From: Gloeocapsa sp. PCC 7428
GTDB lineage: Bacteria > Cyanobacteriota > Cyanobacteriia > Cyanobacteriales > Chroococcidiopsidaceae
Assembly (NCBI RefSeq): GCF_000317555.1
Contig: NC_019745.1
Location: 806,001-870,000 of the forward strand
Direction: 5' to 3'
DNA: 64,000 nt
Shown: one piece after another, positions 1-7,820 of the stretch
Layout of the letters: every line of letters begins with the position of its first letter
Numbering within the stretch: position 1 is the stretch's first letter
Translations under genes and position numbers: made by a program
The notes under the pieces: model-generated
The model's input: only the letters and a program-made list of their open reading frames with translations
What the model was told of the DNA's origin: nothing
The model's database searches: none

Positions 1-197
1 AATAACTTTATAGGTGAAATTGTCACGTTTTCTTGACTCCAGCAATATTTATTAATATTATAGTAGAAAGGAAAGGATGAAAATAAAAAAAGTTCAGTAT
101 AGCAAACTACAAATAGCAAAATTACAATAAAGATCATTAGCTAGTCTGACTTAATGCTTTGAATACTATATTCCCAACTATTTCTGGGTCAAAAATC

Positions 198-431
198 ATG
201 AGTGTGAATACATTGCCACCTGTTCGGTACTCGTTAGACGTGATTCAAGACGAGGTGCGTCGTCTGGTGCAAAAAGGAGTGATCAGCCGTCAACAACCAA
301 TCTACACATTGTGCCAATTCATTCCGCCCCGCGAATGGGTTTGTCTGGAAGGAGAACTAGAAAAATGCGATTTCCTGCTACGCGATCGCATTGGCGATCT
401 TCTAGGTCACGAGGAATGGGACAACGATTAA
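198..431 (+). CDS. DUF4327 family protein
   Basis: This is a small soluble protein of 77 residues that I recognise as the cyanobacterial DUF4327 family; its function is unknown. The conserved stretch includes 'SRQQPIYTLC', 'PPREWVC' and a charged C-terminus ending in 'LLGHEEWDND'. I chose the ATG at 198 because family members begin 'MSVNTLPP'; an in-frame ATG at 159 would add 13 residues unlike the family. It stands alone. A hairpin with a T-run at 601-629 lies downstream and may end the transcript. The family call is from memory of conserved residues; the role cannot be inferred from the neighbours. Confidence 0.8.
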   Translation: MSVNTLPPVRYSLDVIQDEVRRLVQKGVISRQQPIYTLCQFIPPREWVCLEGELEKCDFLLRDRIGDLLGHEEWDND

Positions 432-600
432 GTTGTCTGTCCTTTGGCTAAAAGAGTCAATTTGATGTGGCGATCGCTAACCTACAAGCGAAGTTATATA
501 ACAAATTCATTTAGCACATAAGCCATTTACATCCTATTACCAAGTTCTACCCCACCTGACAATCACTGAGACTTGTTATAGCTATTCATCAGTTGATAGA

Positions 601-629
601 TTGTTTTGCTTAAGGCAAAGCAATTTTTT
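601..629 (+). terminator. Putative rho-independent terminator after the DUF4327 gene
   Basis: The sequence TTGTTTTGC, loop TTAAG, GCAAAGCAA forms a nine-pair stem with one G:U pair, followed by six T residues at 624-629. It lies 170 bases after the stop at 431 and just before the convergent gene ending at 674. Confidence 0.55.
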
Positions 630-673
630 ATTTGACAAGTTTTAGTAGAACTAGCGATCGCAACCGTTAGGCT

Positions 674-1021
674 TTAACTAACCTGTTCCAAATAGAGGTT
701 GAGGTCTTCGCTAATGCGAGTCAGTTCAGCTTCAGTCGTAAGACGAATATGCGCATCGCGCAGCGTAATCAACACTTTAGCGGCAAAAGGTGTCGCCCAG
801 ATATTAGGATTACAAAAAATCTCTAGAAAGACTTCACCCGTATAACGATACTCCAAAGACTGTTGCGGAGTCGCTTTAGCACCAGGAGTCATTTTAGTAC
901 TAACAGCTTTGAGACTTTGCATCAATTGGGCGATCGCACTTTGTAACTCGCGCGCAGCTTCTGGAGAAAAACTAAAAGAGACTGAACCCTCAACCAAGTT
1001 CAAAGTCAGCTTAGAGGACAT
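674..1021 (-). CDS. Conserved hypothetical protein (115 aa)
   Basis: This predicted soluble protein of 115 residues has no signal peptide, membrane segment or cysteine motif. The N-terminal half, beginning 'MSSKLTLNLVEGSVSF', looks like a beta-strand followed by an amphipathic helix ('ARELQSAIAQLMQSLKAV'). The C-terminal half is acidic and ends 'SEDLNLYLEQVS'. Codon use resembles the neighbours and it contains a GCGATCGC site, which supports a real gene. I do not recognise a named family. It faces the DUF4327 gene tail to tail and its start is 114 bases from the divergent transporter gene at 1136, so the two may share a promoter region. Confidence 0.65.
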   Translation of the reverse strand: MSSKLTLNLVEGSVSFSFSPEAARELQSAIAQLMQSLKAVSTKMTPGAKATPQQSLEYRYTGEVFLEIFCNPNIWATPFAAKVLITLRDAHIRLTTEAELTRISEDLNLYLEQVS

Positions 1022-1135
1022 AAGCGTAAATTATCGAAACGTGCTACTTTATGTTACCTGTTATGCTGCATTTCCTCAGGTGGTTTGTGCGTATATCAAG
1101 CAGTTTTCTAGCCAAAATGAAATGAGAAAAATTAT

Positions 1136-2056
1136 ATGGTTAGAGATCGCCGTGCAACGGTGCAAAAGGTGTTACTCATCACGCTGATACTCAATCTATT
1201 CGTAATGACATTAAAAGCTGTCGTGGGTTGGTGGAGTGGTTCCCTAAGCTTACAGGCTGATGCATTACATAGCGTGACAGATGGCGCTAATAATATCTTA
1301 GGACTAATTGCCAGTCGTTTTTCGTCACCTCAACCCGATCGCGACCACCCTTACGGACATCTCAAATTTGAAGCTGTAGGTGCGTTAGGAATTGCTGCGT
1401 TTTTAGGTATTGCTTGCTTTGAAATTCTTCAGAGTGCGATTGAGCGAATTCTCAATGAGGGTGAACCTGTAAGGATATCCTCGTCAGAATTATGGTTACT
1501 GCTAATTGTACTCGGTGTTAATATCTTTGTTGCCTTCTACGAACGTACCGTCGGTCAACGCGTAGGTAGTCCAATTTTAATTGCTGACGCCAAGCATACA
1601 ATGAGCGATGTTTGGGTAACGATTACTGTACTTGCTGGATTAGTTGGGATATGGCAAGGAAACGTTTTAAACTTGCCACAACTGCAATGGTTGGATGTAA
1701 TTTTAGCTTTTCCGGTAGCGTTACTCGTCTTTAAAAGTGGTTGGTCAGTACTCAAAGAAAATCTACCTTGGCTTGTCGATGAAATGGCGATCGCACCCGA
1801 AGCAATTTATAAACTTGTCATGCAAGTTCCTGGTGTCATTAACTGTCACGATATTGCCTCAAGAGGCGTTGTCGGGCGACAAGTTTTTATTGAAATGCAT
1901 TTAATCGTTGATGCAATAGACGTAGAAACAGCGCATAAAATAACTGAAGAAGTTGAAGCTAAGCTCATAGAAAAATTTAGCCCTGTACGCATTTCTATTC
2001 ATATTGAACCGCCGGATTATCAAAGCGATCGCATCAGCTATGAAGCTAAATCATAA
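1136..2056 (+). CDS. Cation diffusion facilitator (CDF) family transporter
   Basis: This 306-residue inner-membrane protein should export divalent metal ions by proton antiport. The family signature is clear: 'LQADALHSVTDG' at residues 39-50 supplies the helix-II Asp and His ligands, and 'LIADAKHTMSDVW' near residue 150 supplies the matching helix-V ligands. About six hydrophobic helices are followed by a cytoplasmic dimerisation domain ('VQVPGVINCHDIASRGVVGRQ' region, then 'EMHLIVDA'). The HD...HD pattern in helices II and V (H at both first positions) fits a zinc-, iron- or manganese-type member, but the metal cannot be fixed from sequence alone. It is not linked to the copper genes at the far end of the window. 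Confidence 0.9.
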   Translation: MVRDRRATVQKVLLITLILNLFVMTLKAVVGWWSGSLSLQADALHSVTDGANNILGLIASRFSSPQPDRDHPYGHLKFEAVGALGIAAFLGIACFEILQSAIERILNEGEPVRISSSELWLLLIVLGVNIFVAFYERTVGQRVGSPILIADAKHTMSDVWVTITVLAGLVGIWQGNVLNLPQLQWLDVILAFPVALLVFKSGWSVLKENLPWLVDEMAIAPEAIYKLVMQVPGVINCHDIASRGVVGRQVFIEMHLIVDAIDVETAHKITEEVEAKLIEKFSPVRISIHIEPPDYQSDRISYEAKS

Positions 2057-2144
2057 ACTTGAGAAATGAATTCGCCGCTAAACAAAGTTTAGATGGTGCG
2101 TGGACTACTTCAGTGAGAGGGTGTCTGCGATCGCTGCTTAAGAA

Positions 2145-2576
2145 TTAACTTGCACGTAATGCAGGAGAGTTCACTATACCTAACTGTTGCATTAAAGCCA
2201 TCACATCAGCTTGCCCCCAATGTTCCACAACTTGACCATTGACGACGCGATCGATATGAACGACTGAAAATGTCACCTGTTTTCCTGTTGGAGGAACACC
2301 CATAATTTCTGCCAAATGAGTTCCACTGAACATTCCACGCGTAACGACTTTATCATCTTCAGCGATCGCATCTTCAAACGTGTGGCGACCATCAGGAAAA
2401 GCATCACGCATTTTTAGCGCATACTCGAAGAAAGCATCAGCCCCCTTAAGTGTGTAACTCCCCATTACGCAGCCAGTGATATCCGAAGCGATTAACGCTT
2501 TACCTGTTTCGATATCTCCGCGATCAAAAGCTTCATAGGCTTGTAGGACAATTGATTTATTCTGTTCTAATGACAT
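2145..2576 (-). CDS. SnoaL-like / NTF2-fold ester cyclase family protein
   Basis: This 143-residue protein has the NTF2-like fold used by SnoaL-type polyketide cyclases and many small hydrolase-like proteins. Visible features are the N-terminal helix 'NKSIVLQAYEAFDRGDIETG', the central 'DAFPDGRHTFEDAIAEDDKV' and the family's strand 'FSVVHIDRVVNGQVVEHWGQAD'. The HxD and 'EHWGQAD' residues line the pocket in related proteins. There are no polyketide genes nearby, so a role in secondary metabolism is not supported; stress-linked stand-alone members are common. It lies downstream of the Crp-type regulator in the same orientation with a gap of 69 bases, so the two may be co-transcribed. Confidence 0.8.
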   Translation of the reverse strand: MSLEQNKSIVLQAYEAFDRGDIETGKALIASDITGCVMGSYTLKGADAFFEYALKMRDAFPDGRHTFEDAIAEDDKVVTRGMFSGTHLAEIMGVPPTGKQVTFSVVHIDRVVNGQVVEHWGQADVMALMQQLGIVNSPALRAS

Positions 2577-2645
2577 CGTAAGCTCTTTTTGAAATATCCT
2601 GCTGCAAATTTACTTGGCAAAGCCCATAACTCGCATTGACTTGAG

Positions 2646-3224
2646 TTAAGAATTTCTTTTCTGGTAAATTCTCCGTTTCAATCGGCTTAGTGATTCAGGC
2701 TCAATACCAAGATACGATGCTAAATAATATTGAGGAATACGCTGCAACTCTGGTTCCGTTTGAATTAGGTCTAGATAGCGCTGTTCTGGCGAATCTCTAA
2801 AAAGAGAAAGCAATTTGTCTCGTAGCATAAACGCGAGATTCTCTGCATGAAGTCTCAATAATTTTTGACCGTCTGGTAATTCTTCAAAAGCATTAAGTAC
2901 TTGATGGTTGACGAGCAAAACTTCTGAATCTTCAATAGCCTGACATGAGAAACACGCAGGTTTTTGTTTGCGAAAACTTTCATAATCACCTACTGATCGG
3001 TGTTCAGGGTGAAAAAATAGAGTATATTCTTTTCCATCTTTTATAAAAAAGGTTCTCAGAAAACCTTTTAGTGTGAAGCCAACAAATTCACAAATATCAT
3101 TTTCCCGAAACAGAAATTCTCCCTTATAAATTAATTTTGACTTGAGCAGCGGTTCAATACGCACAACATCCACTTTAAAGTCAGGCGAAAGCTGTTGGAT
3201 AAATTTATAAAATGGTTCATACAT
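2646..3224 (-). CDS. Crp/Fnr-type transcriptional regulator
   Basis: This protein of about 192 residues has an N-terminal cyclic-nucleotide-binding-type beta barrel ('YKGEFLFRENDICEFVGFTLKGF') and a short C-terminal helix-turn-helix ('IPQYYLASYLGIEPESLSR'). The layout matches the compact Crp-like regulators with the recognition helix near residue 175. The barrel lacks the phosphate-binding R-[ST] pair of true cAMP receptors, so cAMP need not be its ligand. I chose the ATG at 3224; an upstream start at 3278 adds 18 residues unlike the family. It precedes the SnoaL-like gene on the same strand and may control it. Confidence 0.82.
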   Translation of the reverse strand: MYEPFYKFIQQLSPDFKVDVVRIEPLLKSKLIYKGEFLFRENDICEFVGFTLKGFLRTFFIKDGKEYTLFFHPEHRSVGDYESFRKQKPACFSCQAIEDSEVLLVNHQVLNAFEELPDGQKLLRLHAENLAFMLRDKLLSLFRDSPEQRYLDLIQTEPELQRIPQYYLASYLGIEPESLSRLKRRIYQKRNS

Positions 3225-3382
3225 TGAGCTTACATTACCAACATATCTACAAAGTTTCCACCAATACCCTAAAAACATGAGTTTCTAACGGAATGTCTTC
3301 ACACTCTAACTCAAAAGAGAATTTAGAATACTTTGTAATGGCAAATACTGAACCACTGTAGATAACCTTCAACTTGCACAGA

Positions 3383-3637
3383 TCAATCTTTATCGGTCGG
3401 TTTCAACACAGTGTTAGATTGCTGATCGATGTCACTTCTTGCCGCTTCTAGCTTTTGGCGAATTGCTGCTTGAACTTTCTCATCAAAATCGGGATCGCTG
3501 GGACTTGCAATAATTCTACGCGGACGCTGATTGATTCTGTCTAAGTATGCTTGAAAAGCATCTCGATCCCCACGATGTTTGAGAAAATACTGCTTTAATT
3601 CCTCATCAGACATTGAATTATAGTCAACTCTGTTCAT
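3383..3637 (-). CDS. DUF6887 family protein
   Basis: This protein of about 84 residues matches the cyanobacterial DUF6887 family: 'YNSMSDEELKQYFLKHRGD' at the N-terminus, then a Tyr-rich helix 'AFQAYLDRINQRP' and a charged tail. The family is typically found beside DUF6888, as here. The ATG at 3637 gives the family-like start and overlaps the end of the upstream gene by 14 bases, which implies translational coupling. Function is unknown; the tight pairing resembles toxin-antitoxin and other two-gene modules, but no toxin motif is visible. Confidence 0.75.
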   Translation of the reverse strand: MNRVDYNSMSDEELKQYFLKHRGDRDAFQAYLDRINQRPRRIIASPSDPDFDEKVQAAIRQKLEAARSDIDQQSNTVLKPTDKD

Positions 3638-3821
3638 CAAAAAGCTCCCCAGTAGGCAAGATTTGAAACTCAAGCTCTTCGTTATAGCCAGCTAGTATGT
3701 ATATGTTACGAGTTCGATTATCAACACAAATGAGATAAATCGGCTGAAGCATGATGTAAGTCAGTTGGTAGCTGACCCGATATAAACTCTCTAGTTGAGC
3801 AGCAGTAGGCATTCCGGTCAC
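3624..3821 (-). CDS. DUF6888 family protein
   Basis: This 65-residue protein matches the cyanobacterial DUF6888 family: the N-terminal helix 'LESLYRVSYQLTYIML' followed by the diagnostic 'PIYLICVDNRTRNIYILAGYNEELEFQILPTGE' block, which predicts a small beta-sheet. An in-frame ATG at 3812 is an alternative start. It overlaps the DUF6887 gene by 14 bases and is transcribed first. The conserved Cys and the 'DNRTxNIYILAG' motif are the family hallmark. No biochemical role is known to me. Confidence 0.75.
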   Translation of the reverse strand: MTGMPTAAQLESLYRVSYQLTYIMLQPIYLICVDNRTRNIYILAGYNEELEFQILPTGELFDEQS

Positions 3822-3841
3822 TCACTCCACCTACCGCCTAT

Positions 3842-4180
3842 TTTAAGTTTCCTGCGTGCCAGAGACAAATCCATAACTTCTTGAATTTTATCCCTACAGC
3901 CCTTTCCAACAAAAGCCAAAGAATAAGCACTCTTCGACTAAAGCCTTTCCGACCATGCTTTAACCCGCGCTTCTGTCTACGGGTGCGATCGCTCCCTTTA
4001 ACAATCTTCCAATCATGCCGTGGCAGAGGTCTTTCACTTACTTAAGCATTGTTACCCACATATACGCTTTCAACTGCGCCCCAAGCCAGGTCTGGCAGTC
4101 TAACGCCCAAATTAAGCCAACGCACGCAAACATCATCTCGATCCTACCCAATAGCCTCTCGCACCTTCGGCTCTAATGAT
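3842..4180 (-). pseudogene. Possible decayed coding remnant between DUF6888 and the TIGR02391 gene
   Basis: No intact gene is present in these 340 bases. On the minus strand one frame (about 4179 to 4043) reads 'SLEPKVREAIG', a stop, 'DRDDVCVRWLNLGVRLPD', 'LAWGAVESVYVGNNA' and a stop; after a change of frame, 'SERPLPRHDWKIVKGS' and a basic stretch stay open to about 3842. The composition looks protein-like, and the stop replacing one codon in the first block mirrors the broken gene next door. I cannot name the family. It could also be chance open sequence. Confidence 0.35.
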
Positions 4181-4183
4181 TTG

Positions 4184-4990
4184 TTATACAGTAGTTGTAT
4201 TTGACGGTGCGACAGTTGCATCATCAAGCATACGCATTAGCAAACTGGCAAAACTGAGGATTTCAAAAGTCTTGATTGGGTCACAATTGTTTAGAAATCG
4301 ATGGCTGAGTGGATTCTTGAAACTGGCAATTGCGCCTCTATATATCGAGTGAGCAGCTTCTTGTTCAGCACTAACGGAACTAAAGATCAGTTTGGGTTGG
4401 TTGGGATTCATAACCTTAGAAACAAGATTTACTCCCAAATCAGTAGGAGTTGCACCTGCTCTGCTACGGATCTCTTCTTCAACCGTTTTCATCGCGTCAA
4501 AGATTGCGTTATCATACTGACCAGTTTCAAAAAGTTGCCGACATCTTTGAACAATTTGGGGATAAAGATCATCAAACGCCAACTTAAAGCTACTCTGTAT
4601 TTCAGAAGTAGTATGATTTAATCGACGTTAAAGATCATCAATCAAATCCTCAACTGATATCGAATTCTTACGATGTTTGTAGAGAGTGTCTTCAAGAGGA
4701 GTGAGAACTTTCGCATATAGTTCACGAATATACTGCCTACGCGAAGCATAGCTGTCAAGATTACTAGACCAGTAATTCTACCAATCCCAAAGCGATCTGA
4801 AAGAATTTGGATTGCTAATGTTGAACCCTTCTTCTTGGAGGGATTCTAACTCTGAACTTACCTCCATGTAGAGTCGTTTATACTCGTCGTCCGCATCTTG
4901 GATTCGCGCCTGACCAGTTGCGACATCTTCCATAATTGATTGAAGATATTGGATCTTTTGGACGAGTTGCTCAAGCCATTGTGGTGTCAT
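4184..4990 (-). pseudogene. TIGR02391-family gene interrupted by two in-frame stop codons
   Basis: A single reading frame runs from the ATG at 4990 to the TAA at 4184, broken only by TAG at 4778-4780 and TAA at 4628-4630. The first part ('MTPQWLEQLVQKIQYLQS', about 70 residues) is a coiled-coil-like helix. The middle ('NYWSSNLDSYASRRQYIREL') continues it, and the last part holds the TIGR02391 (Ymh) domain ('YPQIVQRCRQLFETGQYDNA', 'SFKNPLSHRF'). Without the stops it would be a 268-residue protein of ordinary length. TIGR02391 proteins often sit in phage or defence contexts, but their activity is not established. The last 132 codons could still be translated from a TTG at 4582. Frame preservation suggests recent loss, read-through or sequencing error. 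Confidence 0.75.
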
Positions 4991-5240
4991 GGTCGAAATT
5001 AGACTCTACGCTCAATCAATTCTGGGTTCTGCTATCTAACTACTATTTAGTATAGGAAAAGTTTGTATGTAATCTTTTTCTACATAAAGATATGTAAGCG
5101 TTACACTCCTTTGCTATCAGAATATACAGAAAACTTCTTTTTTACGCTGCTATTTGTATATTATCCAGAATTTTTCCGTATATCGCTTGGTGCTATCAAG
5201 CATTTTTCTATCCAACATCTTGCTCTAGAATATTAACTGA

Positions 5241-5987
5241 TTATGCGGCACTACGGCGACCCAAGACGATTGGTTGATGCAGTATTCCGTCTAAACGTTG
5301 GACATCGGTAAAGCCTACGTCTCTAAATAGAAACATTAGCCGCTCTATAGTAATCGCATAATAACGAGATAAGCCAGCAGTAACACTAGCAGGAGTACCT
5401 TGCTTTACTTCACGCACAAAATACATTGCAACGTCGTAAGCATCGTCATTCCAATCACGAGTTTGAAATACAAAGTAGCGATCGCTGCCGTCATAACGAA
5501 ACCCATACGACCACATTTGCGGAGACGATCGGTCCTCATCTTCAAGATACTCGCGCAAGCTCACAATAGCGACTCCATCGTGCCGCAAACACTGGTAGAA
5601 ACCCTGAAGTGCAACGCGAATCTCATCTCCAGGAAGATGTGGTAAAGAGTTATCGGCGCTTAATACGACATCAAATCCAGAACCATGCATTTGGGCACAC
5701 TGACGCATATCTGCTACTTTGAATGTCATTTCGAGTCCGCGTGACAGCGCTTCTTTGTGCGCCCGTGCAACCGCTGCTGCTGATAAATCAGATGCTGTAA
5801 CGTTATGTCCTAAAGCTGCGAGTCCTAGGGCTTGCGTTCCAATACCGCAGGAAACATCCAGAATCGATAGTGGTACTGAACCTAAGAAATTGCTAACGAC
5901 ACCGTTTAGTGCAGAACCCTGCTGTTTGATAGCTTCATTCCAGTCGGGGTATACAAGATGATAAAGACTCGCAATGTCGTCATACAT
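5241..5987 (-). CDS. Class I SAM-dependent methyltransferase
   Basis: This protein of 248 residues is a Rossmann-fold methyltransferase. Motif I is 'ILDVSCGIGTQALGLAALGH', where the GxG loop binds S-adenosylmethionine. Motif II follows at 'VTASDLSAAAVARAH', and 'GFDVVLSADNSLPHL' is motif IV. The N-terminus 'MYDDIASLYHLVYPDW' is typical of glycine/sarcosine-type and related small-molecule methyltransferases, but the substrate cannot be assigned. I prefer the ATG at 5987; a GTG at 6017 would add ten residues. The gene stands alone between the TIGR02391 remnant and the secreted amidase. Confidence 0.85.
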   Translation of the reverse strand: MYDDIASLYHLVYPDWNEAIKQQGSALNGVVSNFLGSVPLSILDVSCGIGTQALGLAALGHNVTASDLSAAAVARAHKEALSRGLEMTFKVADMRQCAQMHGSGFDVVLSADNSLPHLPGDEIRVALQGFYQCLRHDGVAIVSLREYLEDEDRSSPQMWSYGFRYDGSDRYFVFQTRDWNDDAYDVAMYFVREVKQGTPASVTAGLSRYYAITIERLMFLFRDVGFTDVQRLDGILHQPIVLGRRSAA

Positions 5988-6226
5988 AATTATGTATTGG
6001 GCGGAGAATCTAGACACTGCTACATCTCATAGTATGCAATACTCCCACGCAGTTGCTCAAATCTTTAACTCTATAGTTGGGTTAGCTTTGTCGTGGCGAA
6101 TGACTCAATTGCTAAAACCAAGAAGCTAGAGAAGGCGATCGCTACAAATGCAATACCCCTATTAAAAGATCGCCCACAGAATACTCTTCTTTTTGTAAGA
6201 TTATGTGAAGATTAACATAGCTACAT

Positions 6227-7303
6227 TTAGTTTTTTACTGATGGCAGAAAAGCAAAAGGTTTAGTCGGTTGAAATTTTGCTGCTACATTCCCTGCATAAA
6301 CAGCACCGTTTGTGAGTGTCAGTTTCATCGTTGGTGCGCCTTTCGTAAAATTGAGATCGGACAGATTTACCCAGAATACATTAGGACTGCGCGTTGATTC
6401 AAAGAAATAGCGCTTACTTTTGTGATCTGCAACCGTACGCCAGAGTGTTGAGGCAATATTGGGCTGTCCAGGCGTGGAAATTCCTCTAGGAACAGATACA
6501 TTGCGAATGACCGAAAAAACACTAGCAGTTGCCTCATTAATGTCAGCCGTTTGTGGAATTGCTTTGATATAAAATGAAGCACGCACAAAGCGATCGGCAG
6601 CACGATTCGTTCCTGGTAACATTGTCAGTCCACCAATCGCTTCCCAATAATCATTGAGAGCAAGCTGCTGTTCGTAGATCGGCGAGTTGGTCATCACCTG
6701 ATAATTACGGTTGTGGTGAATCTGAAGTTTTCCATCTACATATTCAAAAATGGCTGAGTCACCAGTAGCATCCGAGATAGACAAGTGCAACTGCCCAGGT
6801 TGTCCGTCTGGAGTCATTGTCGTAACGACATAAAAGGGTTCCTGGCGCATCGCTTGCACGGCTTCCGCAACAGTGGCGTAGTTGTCGAGGAAGTACTGTG
6901 CCCATAGGGAAATTGATAGGGGTTTACGCTGGTCATTTCTTGTTGGAGTAACATACTCTGACTCCACAAGATAAAGTAGGTTGGCAACTAAGCCCTTCTC
7001 GTTCATACCGTCTGCTGTGCCAGCATCAAAGCCCGATGCAATGACACTACCATATTTGGCAGTCCATACAATTGAGTTTGAACCAGCAATACCATTACGC
7101 TCTACACCACGTGGGAAAACCCAAAGGTTGGTTGGCATTTCACTTTTCCAATCCATAGTGCGTGCAGTAAAAATCGTATTGTTTGGTCCAAGATAAACAA
7201 CACGAGTACAGGCGATCGCCGCAGGTATCTGCTGCATTACCCCCAGCGTCAATGCAAACATTGTGCTGACTACAGACCGATAAATTGTAATTGCTCGCAT
7301 CAT
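6227..7303 (-). CDS. Secreted linear amide C-N hydrolase (choloylglycine hydrolase / penicillin V acylase family)
   Basis: This 358-residue Ntn hydrolase should cleave linear amide bonds such as N-acyl amino acids, N-acyl homoserine lactones or penicillin V. An N-terminal signal peptide (residues 1-31, ending 'IPAAIA') is followed directly by Cys32 of 'CTRVVYLGPNN', the nucleophile exposed by cleavage. 'FTARTMDW' supplies the conserved Arg and Asp, and 'DGMNEKGLVANLLYL' and 'YQVMTNSPIYEQQL' supply the Asn and Gln/Arg region of the pocket. The length fits the family. Periplasmic location and the Cys placement are visible; the true substrate is not. In cyanobacteria such enzymes may act on acylated signals or on host-independent acyl amides. 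Confidence 0.88.
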   Translation of the reverse strand: MMRAITIYRSVVSTMFALTLGVMQQIPAAIACTRVVYLGPNNTIFTARTMDWKSEMPTNLWVFPRGVERNGIAGSNSIVWTAKYGSVIASGFDAGTADGMNEKGLVANLLYLVESEYVTPTRNDQRKPLSISLWAQYFLDNYATVAEAVQAMRQEPFYVVTTMTPDGQPGQLHLSISDATGDSAIFEYVDGKLQIHHNRNYQVMTNSPIYEQQLALNDYWEAIGGLTMLPGTNRAADRFVRASFYIKAIPQTADINEATASVFSVIRNVSVPRGISTPGQPNIASTLWRTVADHKSKRYFFESTRSPNVFWVNLSDLNFTKGAPTMKLTLTNGAVYAGNVAAKFQPTKPFAFLPSVKN

Positions 7304-7820
7304 AAGTGGTGTTTCTCTTAAATACCTCGATGTTTTTTGTAAAATAAGCTACTTGCTGACTAAAACTTAATCGCAGCAAAGTCTTAATAAGAAACTGAAA
7401 TATTTCTAAGCTCAGCATAGCGCAGACTAATTCCAACATTTAGCTGACTAGAGTGCATATTTACTTATATATTTATTAGCAGGATTTAGATGGCTAAACT
7501 GCATAATTTCAGCAATTCTTCCGTTTTAGCTCCTGATTTTTGCAACCTAAAATTAATTTTTACAGAATAATAAATAAACAATTTTTTGCTATAACTATTT
7601 TGCTGGTACTTATATTATTTTTGAGAAATTAAGTACTATTAAGTTTAAGCGTTAGTAAGATCTATATGATATGAAATCAGGATGCCCCAGGCTTTTTTAA
7701 ACAGTATTGAGAGAATTTATTAAGTCAAAAACCTTATTTTTGCAAGCATCCAAGCAATCAAACATTCTGACCTACCAATGGTAATGATAAGGTCATTTTT
7801 ACGATTTATAATTTAATAAA
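7304..7820. other. Gene-free spacer between the amidase and guaA
   Basis: These 517 bases are strongly AT-rich, especially 7440-7680. They must hold the promoter of the amidase gene (transcribed leftward from 7303) and the 3' end of the guaA transcript. No strong rho-independent terminator, RNA gene or coding remnant is visible. Short low-stability complementarity exists at 7771-7796 ('gacctacc' with a partly matching 'ggtc' arm), which is too weak to call. Confidence 0.5.

Noticed and set aside
7771-7796. Possible guaA terminator
   Set aside because: Only a four- to five-pair imperfect stem with no T-run in the right direction.
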